Below the pieces are notes generated by a model. It ran no database searches. It saw only the letters and a program-made list of their open reading frames with translations, and had not been told where the DNA came from. The translations under genes were made by a program, and so were the position numbers. 26,037 nucleotides of DNA from JANOGU01 sp964499865 (GTDB lineage Bacteria > Pseudomonadota > Alphaproteobacteria > Rhodobacterales > Rhodobacteraceae): contig CAZCPY010000036.1 of assembly GCA_964499865.1 (NCBI GenBank), positions 1 through 26,037 on the forward strand, in the 5' to 3' direction. Below, in pieces: positions 8,011 to 15,557 of this stretch; the stretch's first letter is position 1, and each line of letters opens with the position of its first letter.

Positions 8011-8680
8011 CCGCCCCGGGGTCGAACTGCCCCGGAAAGAAGGCCGCCGCGCAGGTCAGCACGGTCGCCAGCGCCTCGTCGCGCGAATAGGGGGCTTGCA
8101 TGGTCATCAGGTCCAGCCAGACGCCTTCGGTCGTCACCCGCAGCACCCGGGCGATGCGCGCGGCGTTCCCGCCGCGGCCGCTGTCGGCCAGAAGGGCGGC
8201 GCAGATCGCCTCCAGTGTGTCGTTGTAGTCGGCATCATTCGAGCCGCATTCCTGCTGGTAAAGCGGACGCGACTGCGCCTCGCCCCAGAAGCTGCACCAG
8301 GCGGCCAGCCGCGCGGGCGTGCAGATCGCGGGGTTGAAGTCGGCCCGCAGGATCGCCTCAAGCCGTGCCGCGGGCGAAGGGCCCGCCCCGTCCAGCGCCG
8401 CGTGCCAGTTGGCGGAATATTCCTCGGCCAGGTAGGCCATGGTCTCGGCCAGCAGCCTTTCCTTGGTCTCGAAGTGGAAGTTGACCAGGCCGTGGCTCAG
8501 GCCCGCCCGTTTCGCGACGGCGGTCAGCGTGGTGCGGGCATAGCCCATCTCTGCCAGCGTCTCGATCGTCGCCTCGATCAGCTGCACCCGGCGCGCCGGA
8601 CGCGACTGCTTGCGCGGCGGCGGGGGCGGCGGCGGGGGCGGCGGCGCGGCAGGGGCTTGGGGCAGCGGTTCGGTGTCCAT
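7967..8680 (-). CDS. BetI/TetR-family transcriptional regulator
   Basis: A 237-residue TetR-superfamily repressor closest in layout to BetI. The N-terminal helix-turn-helix is ARRVQLIEATIETLAEMGYARTTLTAVAKRAGLSHGLVNFHFETKERLL (about residues 28-76; the recognition helix is around GLSHGLVNFHF), followed by a helical ligand domain with the BetI-like WCSFWGEAQSRPLYQQ segment. The ATG at 8680 is the first good start; an in-frame GTG at 8791 would lie inside the operator region. Residues 13-22 are ten consecutive prolines just before the HTH. The last 13 residues (VGPEGFEPPTKAL) are translated from the antisense of the tRNA, with the stop TGA complementary to 7967-7969 in its anticodon loop. It is divergent from the catabolic operon and probably represses it; the ligand is unknown, choline-like or another onium compound being a guess. 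Confidence 0.88.
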   Translation of the reverse strand: MDTEPLPQAPAAPPPPPPPPPPRKQSRPARRVQLIEATIETLAEMGYARTTLTAVAKRAGLSHGLVNFHFETKERLLAETMAYLAEEYSANWHAALDGAGPSPAARLEAILRADFNPAICTPARLAAWCSFWGEAQSRPLYQQECGSNDADYNDTLEAICAALLADSGRGGNAARIARVLRVTTEGVWLDLMTMQAPYSRDEALATVLTCAAAFFPGQFDPGAVVGPEGFEPPTKAL

Positions 8681-8770
8681 CCGGGGCCTGAACGGGCAAG
8701 GGGCGGGGCGGCGGCGGGGCGATGCGGCAGATGTAAGCGCTTCCGCGGGAATTGATAGGGGTGGACTGCG

Positions 8771-8830
8771 CCGGATTCTGATTGACAGCACAGTCAGAAT
8801 CCGGCCATTCTGACTGCCAAGTCAAAATCC
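8771..8830. promoter_or_regulatory. Divergent control region with tandem palindromic operators and candidate -35
   Basis: Two tandem palindromes of form TGAC-N6-GTCA lie 28 bp apart: TGACAGCACAGTCA (8783-8796) and TGACTGCCAAGTCA (8811-8824). Each is followed by NAATCC, so the 20-nt units 8783-8802 and 8811-8830 match at 16 of 20 positions. Superimposed are longer inverted repeats: 11-bp arms CCGGATTCTGA (8771-8781) and TCAGAATCCGG (8794-8804), and 10-bp arms CAGTCAGAAT (8791-8800) and ATTCTGACTG (8807-8816). A perfect TTGACA (8782-8787) could be the -35 of the plus-strand operon; the -10 (CATTCT around 8806-8811) is weak. This layout is what a TetR-type repressor controlling itself and a divergent operon would need. 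The identity of the bound protein is inference. Confidence 0.7.
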
Positions 8831-8848
8831 CCTGCCCCGGAGACCACG

Positions 8849-10189
8849 ATGCCCGCCCCCCGCGACCTGACCCGCTGCAACGCGCAGTTCAAGCGCGCGC
8901 TGACGCGGCTGCCGCTCGGCGTGTCGTCGTCGTTCCGCTACTGGGGCGACGACCGCACGCTCTATGTCGCCCGCGGCAAGGGCGCCCGGCTGTGGGACAT
9001 CGACGGCAATGCCTATGTGGATTACCGGCTGGGCTATGGCCCGGCGATCCTGGGCCATGCGGATGACCGCGTGGATGCCGCCGCGCGGCGCGGGATGGAA
9101 GTCGGCGGCGTCTTCGCGCTGGCGACCGAGCGCGAATTCACCGTGGCCGACCGGCTGTGCCGCATGGTGCCGGGGATGGACCTCGTGCGCTTTTCCAACT
9201 CCGGCACCGAGGCGGTGATGGCCGCCCTGCGGCTGGCCCGCGCGCATACGGGCCGCGACGACTACCTGCTGGTCGAGGGCGGCTATCACGGGTTGTTCGA
9301 CGCGGGCTTCTGGGGCGTCAGCCTCGACACCTGGGACCCCGCGCTTGGCGACCCGCAGATCGCGCCCTGGTCACGGGGCGTGCCCTCGGGCCTGCGCCAG
9401 TTCGTCCATGTCACGCCGATGAACGACCCCGCCCGGCTGGAGGAGGTATTCCGCCGCCACGGCGACCGCATGGCGGCGATGCTGATCGAGCCGATCCAGG
9501 GCAACTGCTGCGGCATCGCCGCCGGCCCGGACTATGTGAGGCGCGCCCGCGAGCTGTGCACGAAACACGGCGTCCTGATGATCATGGACGAGGTCAAGAC
9601 CGGCTTTCGCGTGGCCCGCGGCGGGGTGCAGTCGGCTCTGGGCGTCACACCCGACATCGCCACCTTCGCCAAGGCGATGGCGAACGGCTACCCGATCGCG
9701 GCCGTCGCCGGGCGCGCGGAGGTGATGCGCAGCTTTCGCCCCGGGGCGGCGGCGCATGGCGGCACCTACACGGCGCATGCCGTCAGCCTCGCCGCGGCCG
9801 AGGAATGTCTGCGCATCCTCGACGAGACCCCGGCGCTGGAGACCATCGCGGCCTATGGCGAAGGGCTGAAGGCGGGCCTGTCGGCGATCCTGTCGCGCCG
9901 CGGCGTGCCGCATTCCTTTGCCGGGCATCCGTCGATGTTCGGCCTGTTCTTCGCCGAGACCCCGCCCGACAACTACCGCGACTGGAAACGGTCGGACTAC
10001 ACGCTTTACGACCGCGTGGCGCACCACCTGCACGACCTGGGCATCCTCTGCGAACCCGACAGCCGCGAGCCCTGGTTCATCTGCGAGGCGCATGACGACG
10101 CCTGCCTGGCCGAGACGCTGGCGGCCTTCGAGACCGCGCTCGACATGGCGTTGCAGCACACCGCCACCGCGATCCCGGCGCAGACATGA
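8849..10189 (+). CDS. Class III PLP-dependent aminotransferase (glutamate-1-semialdehyde aminomutase-like)
   Basis: A 446-residue fold-type I PLP enzyme, first gene of the catabolic operon. It shows SNSGTEAVMAALRLAR (cofactor phosphate region), EGGYHG, LIEPIQGNCCGI, the PLP-ring aspartate D247 in IMDEVKTGF and the Schiff-base lysine K275 in TFAKAMANGYP. The 28-residue D-to-K spacing is that of GSAM (D245/K273 in the well-studied enzymes). It is unlikely to be HemL: the context is catabolic, and alphaproteobacteria make ALA by the HemA (ALA synthase) route. It probably transaminates or aminomutates an intermediate of the imported compound. ATG 8849 has GGAGA 5 nt upstream. The stop overlaps the next start (ATGA). 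Confidence 0.9.
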   Translation: MPAPRDLTRCNAQFKRALTRLPLGVSSSFRYWGDDRTLYVARGKGARLWDIDGNAYVDYRLGYGPAILGHADDRVDAAARRGMEVGGVFALATEREFTVADRLCRMVPGMDLVRFSNSGTEAVMAALRLARAHTGRDDYLLVEGGYHGLFDAGFWGVSLDTWDPALGDPQIAPWSRGVPSGLRQFVHVTPMNDPARLEEVFRRHGDRMAAMLIEPIQGNCCGIAAGPDYVRRARELCTKHGVLMIMDEVKTGFRVARGGVQSALGVTPDIATFAKAMANGYPIAAVAGRAEVMRSFRPGAAAHGGTYTAHAVSLAAAEECLRILDETPALETIAAYGEGLKAGLSAILSRRGVPHSFAGHPSMFGLFFAETPPDNYRDWKRSDYTLYDRVAHHLHDLGILCEPDSREPWFICEAHDDACLAETLAAFETALDMALQHTATAIPAQT

Positions 10190-11793
10190 TGGACGCCATC
10201 GTCATCGGCGCGGGGCACAACGGGCTGGTGGCGGCCTGCTATCTCGCGCGCGCGGGCCTGCGCGTGACGGTGGTGGAAAGGAACGACTGGATCGGCGGCG
10301 CGGCGGTCAGCCGCGAGATCTACCCGGGCTTCCTGTATTCCAACTGCTCCTACGTCGCCTCGCTGTTCCGGCCCGAGATCATGCGCGACCTCGAATTGCC
10401 GAAGCACGGATTGCAGATCCTGCCCTATGAGGGCGGCGCGGTCTTCACCCGGTCAGGCGGCTATCTGGCGATGTACCGCGACCACGACGCCAACCGCCGC
10501 GAGTTCGCCCGCTACAGCGCCCGCGATGCGGAAGCCTACGACCGCTACAGCCGCGACATCCTGCGCTACTGCCGCTTCATCCGCCCGATGCTGCTGCGCA
10601 CGCCGCCGGACCCCGCGTCCTTCCGCCCGCGCGACGTGCTGGAAATGGCCTGGCTGGCCCGCCGCATGGGCGAGTTGTCGGGGGCCGAGGCGGCGCGGAT
10701 GGTCCGCTTCTGGACGATGAGCGTGGCGGATTTCCTCGACGACTACTTCGAGCACCCGGTCATCAAGTCCTACCTCGCGGTGTCCGGCATCATCGGCACC
10801 GCGCTGGGGCCGATGTCGCCGGGGTCGGCCTATGTGCTGCTGCACCACTACATGGGCGATGTGGACGGCAACATCGGCGCCTGGGGCTTTGCCCGCGGCG
10901 GCATGGGGGCGATCACGCGGGCGCTGACGGCATCCTTGCAGGCTGCGGGCGGCGAGGTCCGCACGGGCCACGCGGTGCGCCGGATCCTCGTGCGCGACGG
11001 CCGCGTGCTGGGGGTGGAGCTGGACAACGGCGAGGAGCTGCGCGCCACCCGCGTCCTGTCGGGCATGGACGTCAAGCGCACCGCGGCGGCGGTGGACCAG
11101 CGCCACCTGCCCGAGGATTTCCTGCGCGGGGTCAGGCGGTTCAAGACGCGGGGATCGTCGGGCAAGCTGAACATCGCGCTCGATGCAGCGCCGGTATTCC
11201 CCGCCCTGCCCGAAGGCGCGCCGATGCTGAAGGGCGACCTGCACTTCACCGACAGCGTGGAACGGATGGAGCGCGCCTATGACGACTGGAAGGCCGGCCG
11301 CTTCAGCCGCGACCCGTTCCAGGACTGCATGATCCCCACCATGATCGACCCCACGATGGTGCCGCAGGGCAAGCATTTCATGTCCTGCTTCGTCCAGTAT
11401 GCGCCCCCCAAAATCGGCGGCCAGCCCTGGACCGACGCCGACCGCGACGCCTTCCGCGACACCTGCCTTGACCAGATCGAGACCTATTCCCCCGGCTTCA
11501 GGTCGCGCATCCTGCATGTCGAGACGCGCACCCCGCGGGAGCTGGAGGCCGAGGTCGGGCTGACCGAGGGCAACATCTTCCAGGGCGAGCTGACCTTCGA
11601 CCAGCTTCTGTTCAACCGCCCCGTGCCGGGGCATGCGCAGTACCGCCTGCCGGTGCGGGGCCTGTGGCTCTGCGGCTCGTCCGCCCATCCGGGCGGCGGG
11701 GTGATGGGGGCGCCGGGGCGGAACGCGGCCTCCGAGGTGCTGGCCGCGGCGCGCAAGGGCTCGGACATGAGGGATGCCTATGCCGTGCTCTGA
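10186..11793 (+). CDS. NAD(P)/FAD-dependent oxidoreductase, PYROXD2/CrtI-like (paralogue 1)
   Basis: A 535-residue flavoprotein of the phytoene-desaturase/amine-oxidase fold. The N-terminal Rossmann motif GAGHNG (residues 8-13) is followed by VVERNDWIGGAAVSRE, and the C-terminal FAD-binding block is GLWLCGSSAHPGGGVMGAPGRNAA. It resembles bacterial PYROXD2-like oxidoreductases rather than true carotenoid desaturases, and no carotenoid gene is nearby. In this operon it probably oxidises an amine or related intermediate, perhaps together with the adjacent paralogue. It starts at ATG 10186 in an ATGA overlap with the aminotransferase stop (ATG 10189 is an alternative). The substrate is not known. 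Confidence 0.87.
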   Translation: MMDAIVIGAGHNGLVAACYLARAGLRVTVVERNDWIGGAAVSREIYPGFLYSNCSYVASLFRPEIMRDLELPKHGLQILPYEGGAVFTRSGGYLAMYRDHDANRREFARYSARDAEAYDRYSRDILRYCRFIRPMLLRTPPDPASFRPRDVLEMAWLARRMGELSGAEAARMVRFWTMSVADFLDDYFEHPVIKSYLAVSGIIGTALGPMSPGSAYVLLHHYMGDVDGNIGAWGFARGGMGAITRALTASLQAAGGEVRTGHAVRRILVRDGRVLGVELDNGEELRATRVLSGMDVKRTAAAVDQRHLPEDFLRGVRRFKTRGSSGKLNIALDAAPVFPALPEGAPMLKGDLHFTDSVERMERAYDDWKAGRFSRDPFQDCMIPTMIDPTMVPQGKHFMSCFVQYAPPKIGGQPWTDADRDAFRDTCLDQIETYSPGFRSRILHVETRTPRELEAEVGLTEGNIFQGELTFDQLLFNRPVPGHAQYRLPVRGLWLCGSSAHPGGGVMGAPGRNAASEVLAAARKGSDMRDAYAVL

Positions 11794-13270
11794 CGCCCTG
11801 ATCCTGGGGGCCGGGGCCAATGGCCTGGCCTGCGCCCTGCGCCTTTCGCAGAAGGGCTGGCGCGTCACGGTGCTGGAGGCCGCTGCGGTGCCCGGCGGCA
11901 CCACGGCGGTGATCGAGCCCGCACCGGGCTTCCGCGCGCCGCTGGCGCATCTGCTGCACGGGCTGGACGGGCGCGTGGCGCAGGCCATGGGCCTGCCGGG
12001 CGCCGACCGGCGGGCGGCGCTTGGGACGACCGCGCTGTCGGCCACGGGTGCGCATCGCCGCATCCGCGGCGGCAAGGCCGACGGCCCGGACGCCGCGGCC
12101 TGGGCGACCCTGCACGCCCGCCTGACCGGGATCGCGACCGCGCTGGCCCCCCTGCGGCAGATGGCCCCGCCGGTGCTGGGGCGCGGCAATCCCTGGGGGC
12201 GGCTGGCCGGGGTCGCGCTGGCCCTGCGCCGCCTCGGCAAGACCGAATTCCGCGAGGCGCTGCGCCTCTTGCTGACCAACGTCGCCGACGTGGCCGAAGA
12301 CGAGCTGACCGACCCGCTGCTGCAGGGCGCGCTGGCCTTCGACACGACGCTGGGCGCATGGCTCGGGCCGCGCAGCCCCAACTCGCTGATCCTGATGCTG
12401 GACCGACTGGCCGCAGGCCCCGCCACCCTGCCCCCCGGCGGCACCCCCGCCCATGCCGCGGCGATGGCCGCGGCGGCGCAGGCGGCGGGCATCACCATCC
12501 GCTGCGGCGCCCGCGTTGTCGCCATCGACACCGACGGCGACCGCGCCACCGGCGTGCGGCTGGCCACGGGCGAGCACATCACGGCCGACCTGATCGTGTC
12601 GTCCCTCACCCCCGCGCAGACCCTGCGCGGCCTTGTCGGGCCCCGCGTGCTGGATGTCGGTCTCTACACCCGCCTGGGCCAGATCCGGGCGCGCGGGGCG
12701 GCGGCGAAGCTGACGCTGGCCCTGACCGCCGCCCCCGATTTCCGCGGCGCCGACCTGCGCGACCGGCTGGTCATCGCGCCCTCGGTCACCGCGGTCGAGG
12801 ACGCCTGGTCCCCGGTGAAATACGGCGAGACGCCTGACCGCCCGGTGCTGGAGATCGTGCTTCCCTCGGCGCACGAGCCCGGCTGGGCCCCCGAGGGCGC
12901 GCATGTCCTGTCCGCCGTCGTGCAGTTCGCCCCCCATGCGCCGCAGGACCGCGCCGCCACCAAGGCGGCGTTCCTCGCCCGCACCATGGCGGTGCTGGAG
13001 GACCAAGCCCCCGGCATCGGCGCCCTGGTGCAGGCCACAGACCTGCGCATGCCCTGGGAGATCGCGGCCGACTTCGCCCTGCCCTGCTGGCATGGCGCAG
13101 AGCTGAGCATCGAGCAGATGCTGTTCCTGCGCCCGCTGCCGGAACTGGCGCAGTACGCCACGCCGATCGGCCGCCTGTGGCATTGCGGGTCCGGCACCCA
13201 TCCCGGTGGCGGGCTGACGGGGGCCGCGGGCTGGAACGCCGCGGGGCGCATCCTGGAGGTCGGGGCATGA
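11780..13270 (+). CDS. NAD(P)/FAD-dependent oxidoreductase (paralogue 2)
   Basis: A 496-residue flavoprotein related to the preceding gene product: Rossmann motif GAGANG (residues 10-15), VLEAAAVPGGTTAV, and C-terminal GRLWHCGSGTHPGGGLTGAAGWNAA. It is about 40 residues shorter; the region after the GG motif is reduced and alanine-rich compared with paralogue 1. Tandem related subunits suggest a heteromeric enzyme or two consecutive oxidations. I prefer ATG 11780 (TGAGGG 6 nt upstream) to ATG 11774, which abuts that site; either overlaps the previous gene (14 nt from 11780, 20 nt from 11774). The stop overlaps the GcvT-like gene by ATGA. Function is inferred from fold and context only. Confidence 0.85.
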   Translation: MPCSDALILGAGANGLACALRLSQKGWRVTVLEAAAVPGGTTAVIEPAPGFRAPLAHLLHGLDGRVAQAMGLPGADRRAALGTTALSATGAHRRIRGGKADGPDAAAWATLHARLTGIATALAPLRQMAPPVLGRGNPWGRLAGVALALRRLGKTEFREALRLLLTNVADVAEDELTDPLLQGALAFDTTLGAWLGPRSPNSLILMLDRLAAGPATLPPGGTPAHAAAMAAAAQAAGITIRCGARVVAIDTDGDRATGVRLATGEHITADLIVSSLTPAQTLRGLVGPRVLDVGLYTRLGQIRARGAAAKLTLALTAAPDFRGADLRDRLVIAPSVTAVEDAWSPVKYGETPDRPVLEIVLPSAHEPGWAPEGAHVLSAVVQFAPHAPQDRAATKAAFLARTMAVLEDQAPGIGALVQATDLRMPWEIAADFALPCWHGAELSIEQMLFLRPLPELAQYATPIGRLWHCGSGTHPGGGLTGAAGWNAAGRILEVGA

Positions 13271-14454
13271 CCCTGCCGTTGACGCACTGGCGCACCCCCC
13301 TGCTGCCGACGCCCTTCCACGCGCGCACGGCACCCCTCAACATGCTCAACCGCTGGGGCCCCTGGGCGGGCTGCACGACCGCGCTCTGCTTCGGCGACGA
13401 GGCGATGGAGCATTCGGCGATCCGCAATGCTGCCACGCTGTATGACCTCTGCCCGATGGTGAAATACCGCATCACCGGGCCCGACGCCGAAGCCTGTGCC
13501 AACCGCCTGACCGTGCGCGATGTCCGCAAGCTGACGCCGGGCGGGGTGCAGTATACCGTCTGGTGCGACGACGACGGCCATGTGATGGACGACGGCACCC
13601 TGTTCCGCCTGGGTGCGCAGGACTTCCGCCTGACCTGCCAGGAGCGCCACCTGCCCTGGCTTCTGGACAGCGCCGCGGGCTTTGACGTCTCCGTCACCGA
13701 CGAGACCGGGGCGCTGGCCGCCCTTGCCTTGCAAGGCCCGTGCAGCGCCTCGGTCCTGCGCGCGCTGGGGGTGGCGGCGGTGGAGACGCTGAAGCCCTTC
13801 CGCTGGGCCATGGTGACGGTGGCGGGGGCAGAGGTGCTCTTGTCGCGCACCGGGTTCACCGGCGATCTGGGGTATGAGCTCTGGTTCGACCCCGCCGCCG
13901 CGCTGCCGGTCTGGGATGCGCTGATGGCGGCGGGCGGCCCCTCGGGCCTGCGGCCCGTGGGGTCCGATGCGCTGGGGCTGGCGCGGCTGGAGGCCGGGTT
14001 CCTGATCGCCAACGTCGATTTCATCCCCGCCGGACAGGCGCTGCGCGAGGACCGCGCGCGCACGCCCTGGGAACTGGGCCTGGGCCGGCTGGTGGACCTC
14101 GGGAAAGGCCCCTTCACCGGCCGCCGTGCGCTTGCCGCCAAGAAAGGCGCCCCGCACGTCGTGACACTGGGGCTGGACGTGGAGGGCAACATCCCGGCCG
14201 ACGGCGCGGTCCTCTACCACGCCCGCAAGTCCGAGGCCGGGGTGGTCACCGCCGCCGCCTGGTCGCCCACGCTGAAGGCCAACCTCGCCATCGCCCAGGT
14301 CGCCGCAAAACATGCGCGGGGCGAGGACCTCTGGGCCGAGATCTACGCCCTGCGCGAACTGCGCTACGAAAAGCTCATGGTCCGCGTGCGGCCGGTGGAG
14401 CGCCCCTTCTTCGCCCCCGCCCGCAGGCGCGCCACGCCGCCGGGGGCCACCTGA
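13267..14454 (+). CDS. GcvT-like aminomethyltransferase / THF-dependent demethylase family protein
   Basis: A 395-residue protein of the GcvT/DmdA family, which transfers a methyl or methylene unit from a substrate to tetrahydrofolate. Family features are WAGCTTALCFGDEAMEHSAIRNAATLYDLCPM near the N-terminus, ANRLTVRDV, GQVxYT-like GGVQYTVWCDDDGHVMDDGTLFRL, ALQGP, SRTGFTGDLGYELWF and LGLARLEAGF, with a C-terminal GcvT barrel domain (about 290-385). In demethylating pathways such domains accept the C1 unit released by an oxidase or oxygenase, which fits the neighbours. DMSP demethylase DmdA is in the same family and a DddQ-like gene is in this operon, but I see nothing specific to DmdA. ATG 13267 overlaps the previous stop (ATGA). 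Confidence 0.88.
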   Translation: MTLPLTHWRTPLLPTPFHARTAPLNMLNRWGPWAGCTTALCFGDEAMEHSAIRNAATLYDLCPMVKYRITGPDAEACANRLTVRDVRKLTPGGVQYTVWCDDDGHVMDDGTLFRLGAQDFRLTCQERHLPWLLDSAAGFDVSVTDETGALAALALQGPCSASVLRALGVAAVETLKPFRWAMVTVAGAEVLLSRTGFTGDLGYELWFDPAAALPVWDALMAAGGPSGLRPVGSDALGLARLEAGFLIANVDFIPAGQALREDRARTPWELGLGRLVDLGKGPFTGRRALAAKKGAPHVVTLGLDVEGNIPADGAVLYHARKSEAGVVTAAAWSPTLKANLAIAQVAAKHARGEDLWAEIYALRELRYEKLMVRVRPVERPFFAPARRRATPPGAT

Positions 14455-15557
14455 TGTCGCCGCGCCTGCCCGCCACCTCGCCCGGCCTGCCCCGCGCGGC
14501 CTACGTCTCCCCGGAGGCTTTCGCCGCCGACCGCGCGCTGTGGCAGCGGGAATGGGTGTCGGTGGGCCGCCTGTCCGACCTCGCACCCGGCACGATGCGG
14601 GCGGTGGACGTGGCGGGCGCGCCGGTCCTGCTGGTGCGCGCGCCTGACGGCACCCTGCGCGCCTTCCACAACACCTGCCGCCACCGCGGGGCCGAGGTTT
14701 GCGCGGCCGAGGCACAGGTCAGCGGGCTGATCCGCTGCCCCTACCACGCCTGGGCCTATGACACCGAAGGCCGCCTGGTCTCCACCGGCCCCGCCACGCC
14801 CGCCGCGGATTTCGACCGCAGCGCCCACGGCCTGCACCCGGTGGCGGTGACGCTCTGGGCGGGGGGCATCTTCCTGTGCCTGGCCAAGGACCCGCCGCCC
14901 CTTGCCCCCGACCTGGGGCTTTCGGCACTGGACAACTGGCCGACGGACGGCCTCGTGACGGGCCACCGCCACACCCAGGTCATCGCCGCCAACTGGAAGG
15001 TGTTCTGGGAAAACTACAACGAATGCCTGCACTGCCCCGGCATCCACCGCGGGCTGACCGACCTCGTGCCGGTCTACCGCCGCGGGATCATGTCCGAGGC
15101 CGAGGCGCCCGGCTGGCAACCCGGTCAGCCGCCCGGCCCGGTGCTGAAGCCCGGCGCGCGGACCTGGACCGCGGACGGACGACCCTGCGGGCCGGAGTTC
15201 CCCGGGCTCGCGCCCGAAGAACGCGCCGCGGGCTTCCGTTTCGTCACCATCCTGCCCTCGACCTTCATCGTCGCGCATGTGGACTACGTGCGCGCCGTGC
15301 GGCTGATGCCGCTTGCGCCCGACCGCACGCTTCTGACCGCCGAATGGCTGTTCACGCCGGAAACGCTGGCGCAGCCGGGTTTCGACGCCGCCGCCGTCGC
15401 CGCCTTCGCGCTGACCGTGCTGACCGAGGACGCGGCGGCCTGCGAGATGAACCAGCGCGGGCTCGCCTCGCCCGCCTTCGACCGCGCCGCCCTGATGCCC
15501 GAGGAATTCGACATCGCCAGCCTGCACCGCTGGCTGACCGGAAGGACCATGCCATGA
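14454..15557 (+). CDS. Rieske non-heme iron oxygenase, alpha subunit (copy 1)
   Basis: A 367-residue aromatic-ring-hydroxylating/quaternary-amine oxygenase alpha subunit. The Rieske [2Fe-2S] ligands are C75 and H77 (NTCRHRG) and C95 and H98 (RCPYHAW). The mononuclear iron site is E190-x2-H193-x4-H198 in NECLHCPGIH, with D326 in LTEDAAACEMNQRG as likely third ligand. The C-terminal EMNQRGLASP...FDIASLHRWL pattern resembles glycine-betaine/carnitine/stachydrine-type oxygenases, so N-demethylation or C-N cleavage of an onium substrate is more likely than aromatic dihydroxylation (inference). No beta subunit, ferredoxin or reductase is encoded nearby. The ATG at 14454 overlaps the previous stop by one base (TGATG). 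Confidence 0.92.
   Translation: MSPRLPATSPGLPRAAYVSPEAFAADRALWQREWVSVGRLSDLAPGTMRAVDVAGAPVLLVRAPDGTLRAFHNTCRHRGAEVCAAEAQVSGLIRCPYHAWAYDTEGRLVSTGPATPAADFDRSAHGLHPVAVTLWAGGIFLCLAKDPPPLAPDLGLSALDNWPTDGLVTGHRHTQVIAANWKVFWENYNECLHCPGIHRGLTDLVPVYRRGIMSEAEAPGWQPGQPPGPVLKPGARTWTADGRPCGPEFPGLAPEERAAGFRFVTILPSTFIVAHVDYVRAVRLMPLAPDRTLLTAEWLFTPETLAQPGFDAAAVAAFALTVLTEDAAACEMNQRGLASPAFDRAALMPEEFDIASLHRWLTGRTMP

Noticed and set aside
8016..8035. CCGGGG/CCCCGG hairpin after the tRNA as its terminator
   Set aside because: No T tract follows, and the sequence is inside the coding end of the antisense regulator gene.
8735..8742. Perfect 8-bp palindrome AAGCGCTT upstream of the regulator
   Set aside because: Short palindromes of this kind are expected by chance in such DNA, and it has no second copy or clear position relative to a promoter.
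10453..12609. A very long open frame on the minus strand opposite the FAD oxidoreductase genes (718 codons)
   Set aside because: It is a product of GC-rich codon bias opposite two clear genes, has no recognisable domain and an arginine/alanine/proline-biased composition. The same applies to other long antisense frames, for example at 4924-6858 and 15284-17368.
13267..14454. Naming the GcvT-like gene dmdA
   Set aside because: Only family-level motifs are visible; DmdA-specific substrate residues could not be verified, and the neighbours fit amine demethylation equally well.
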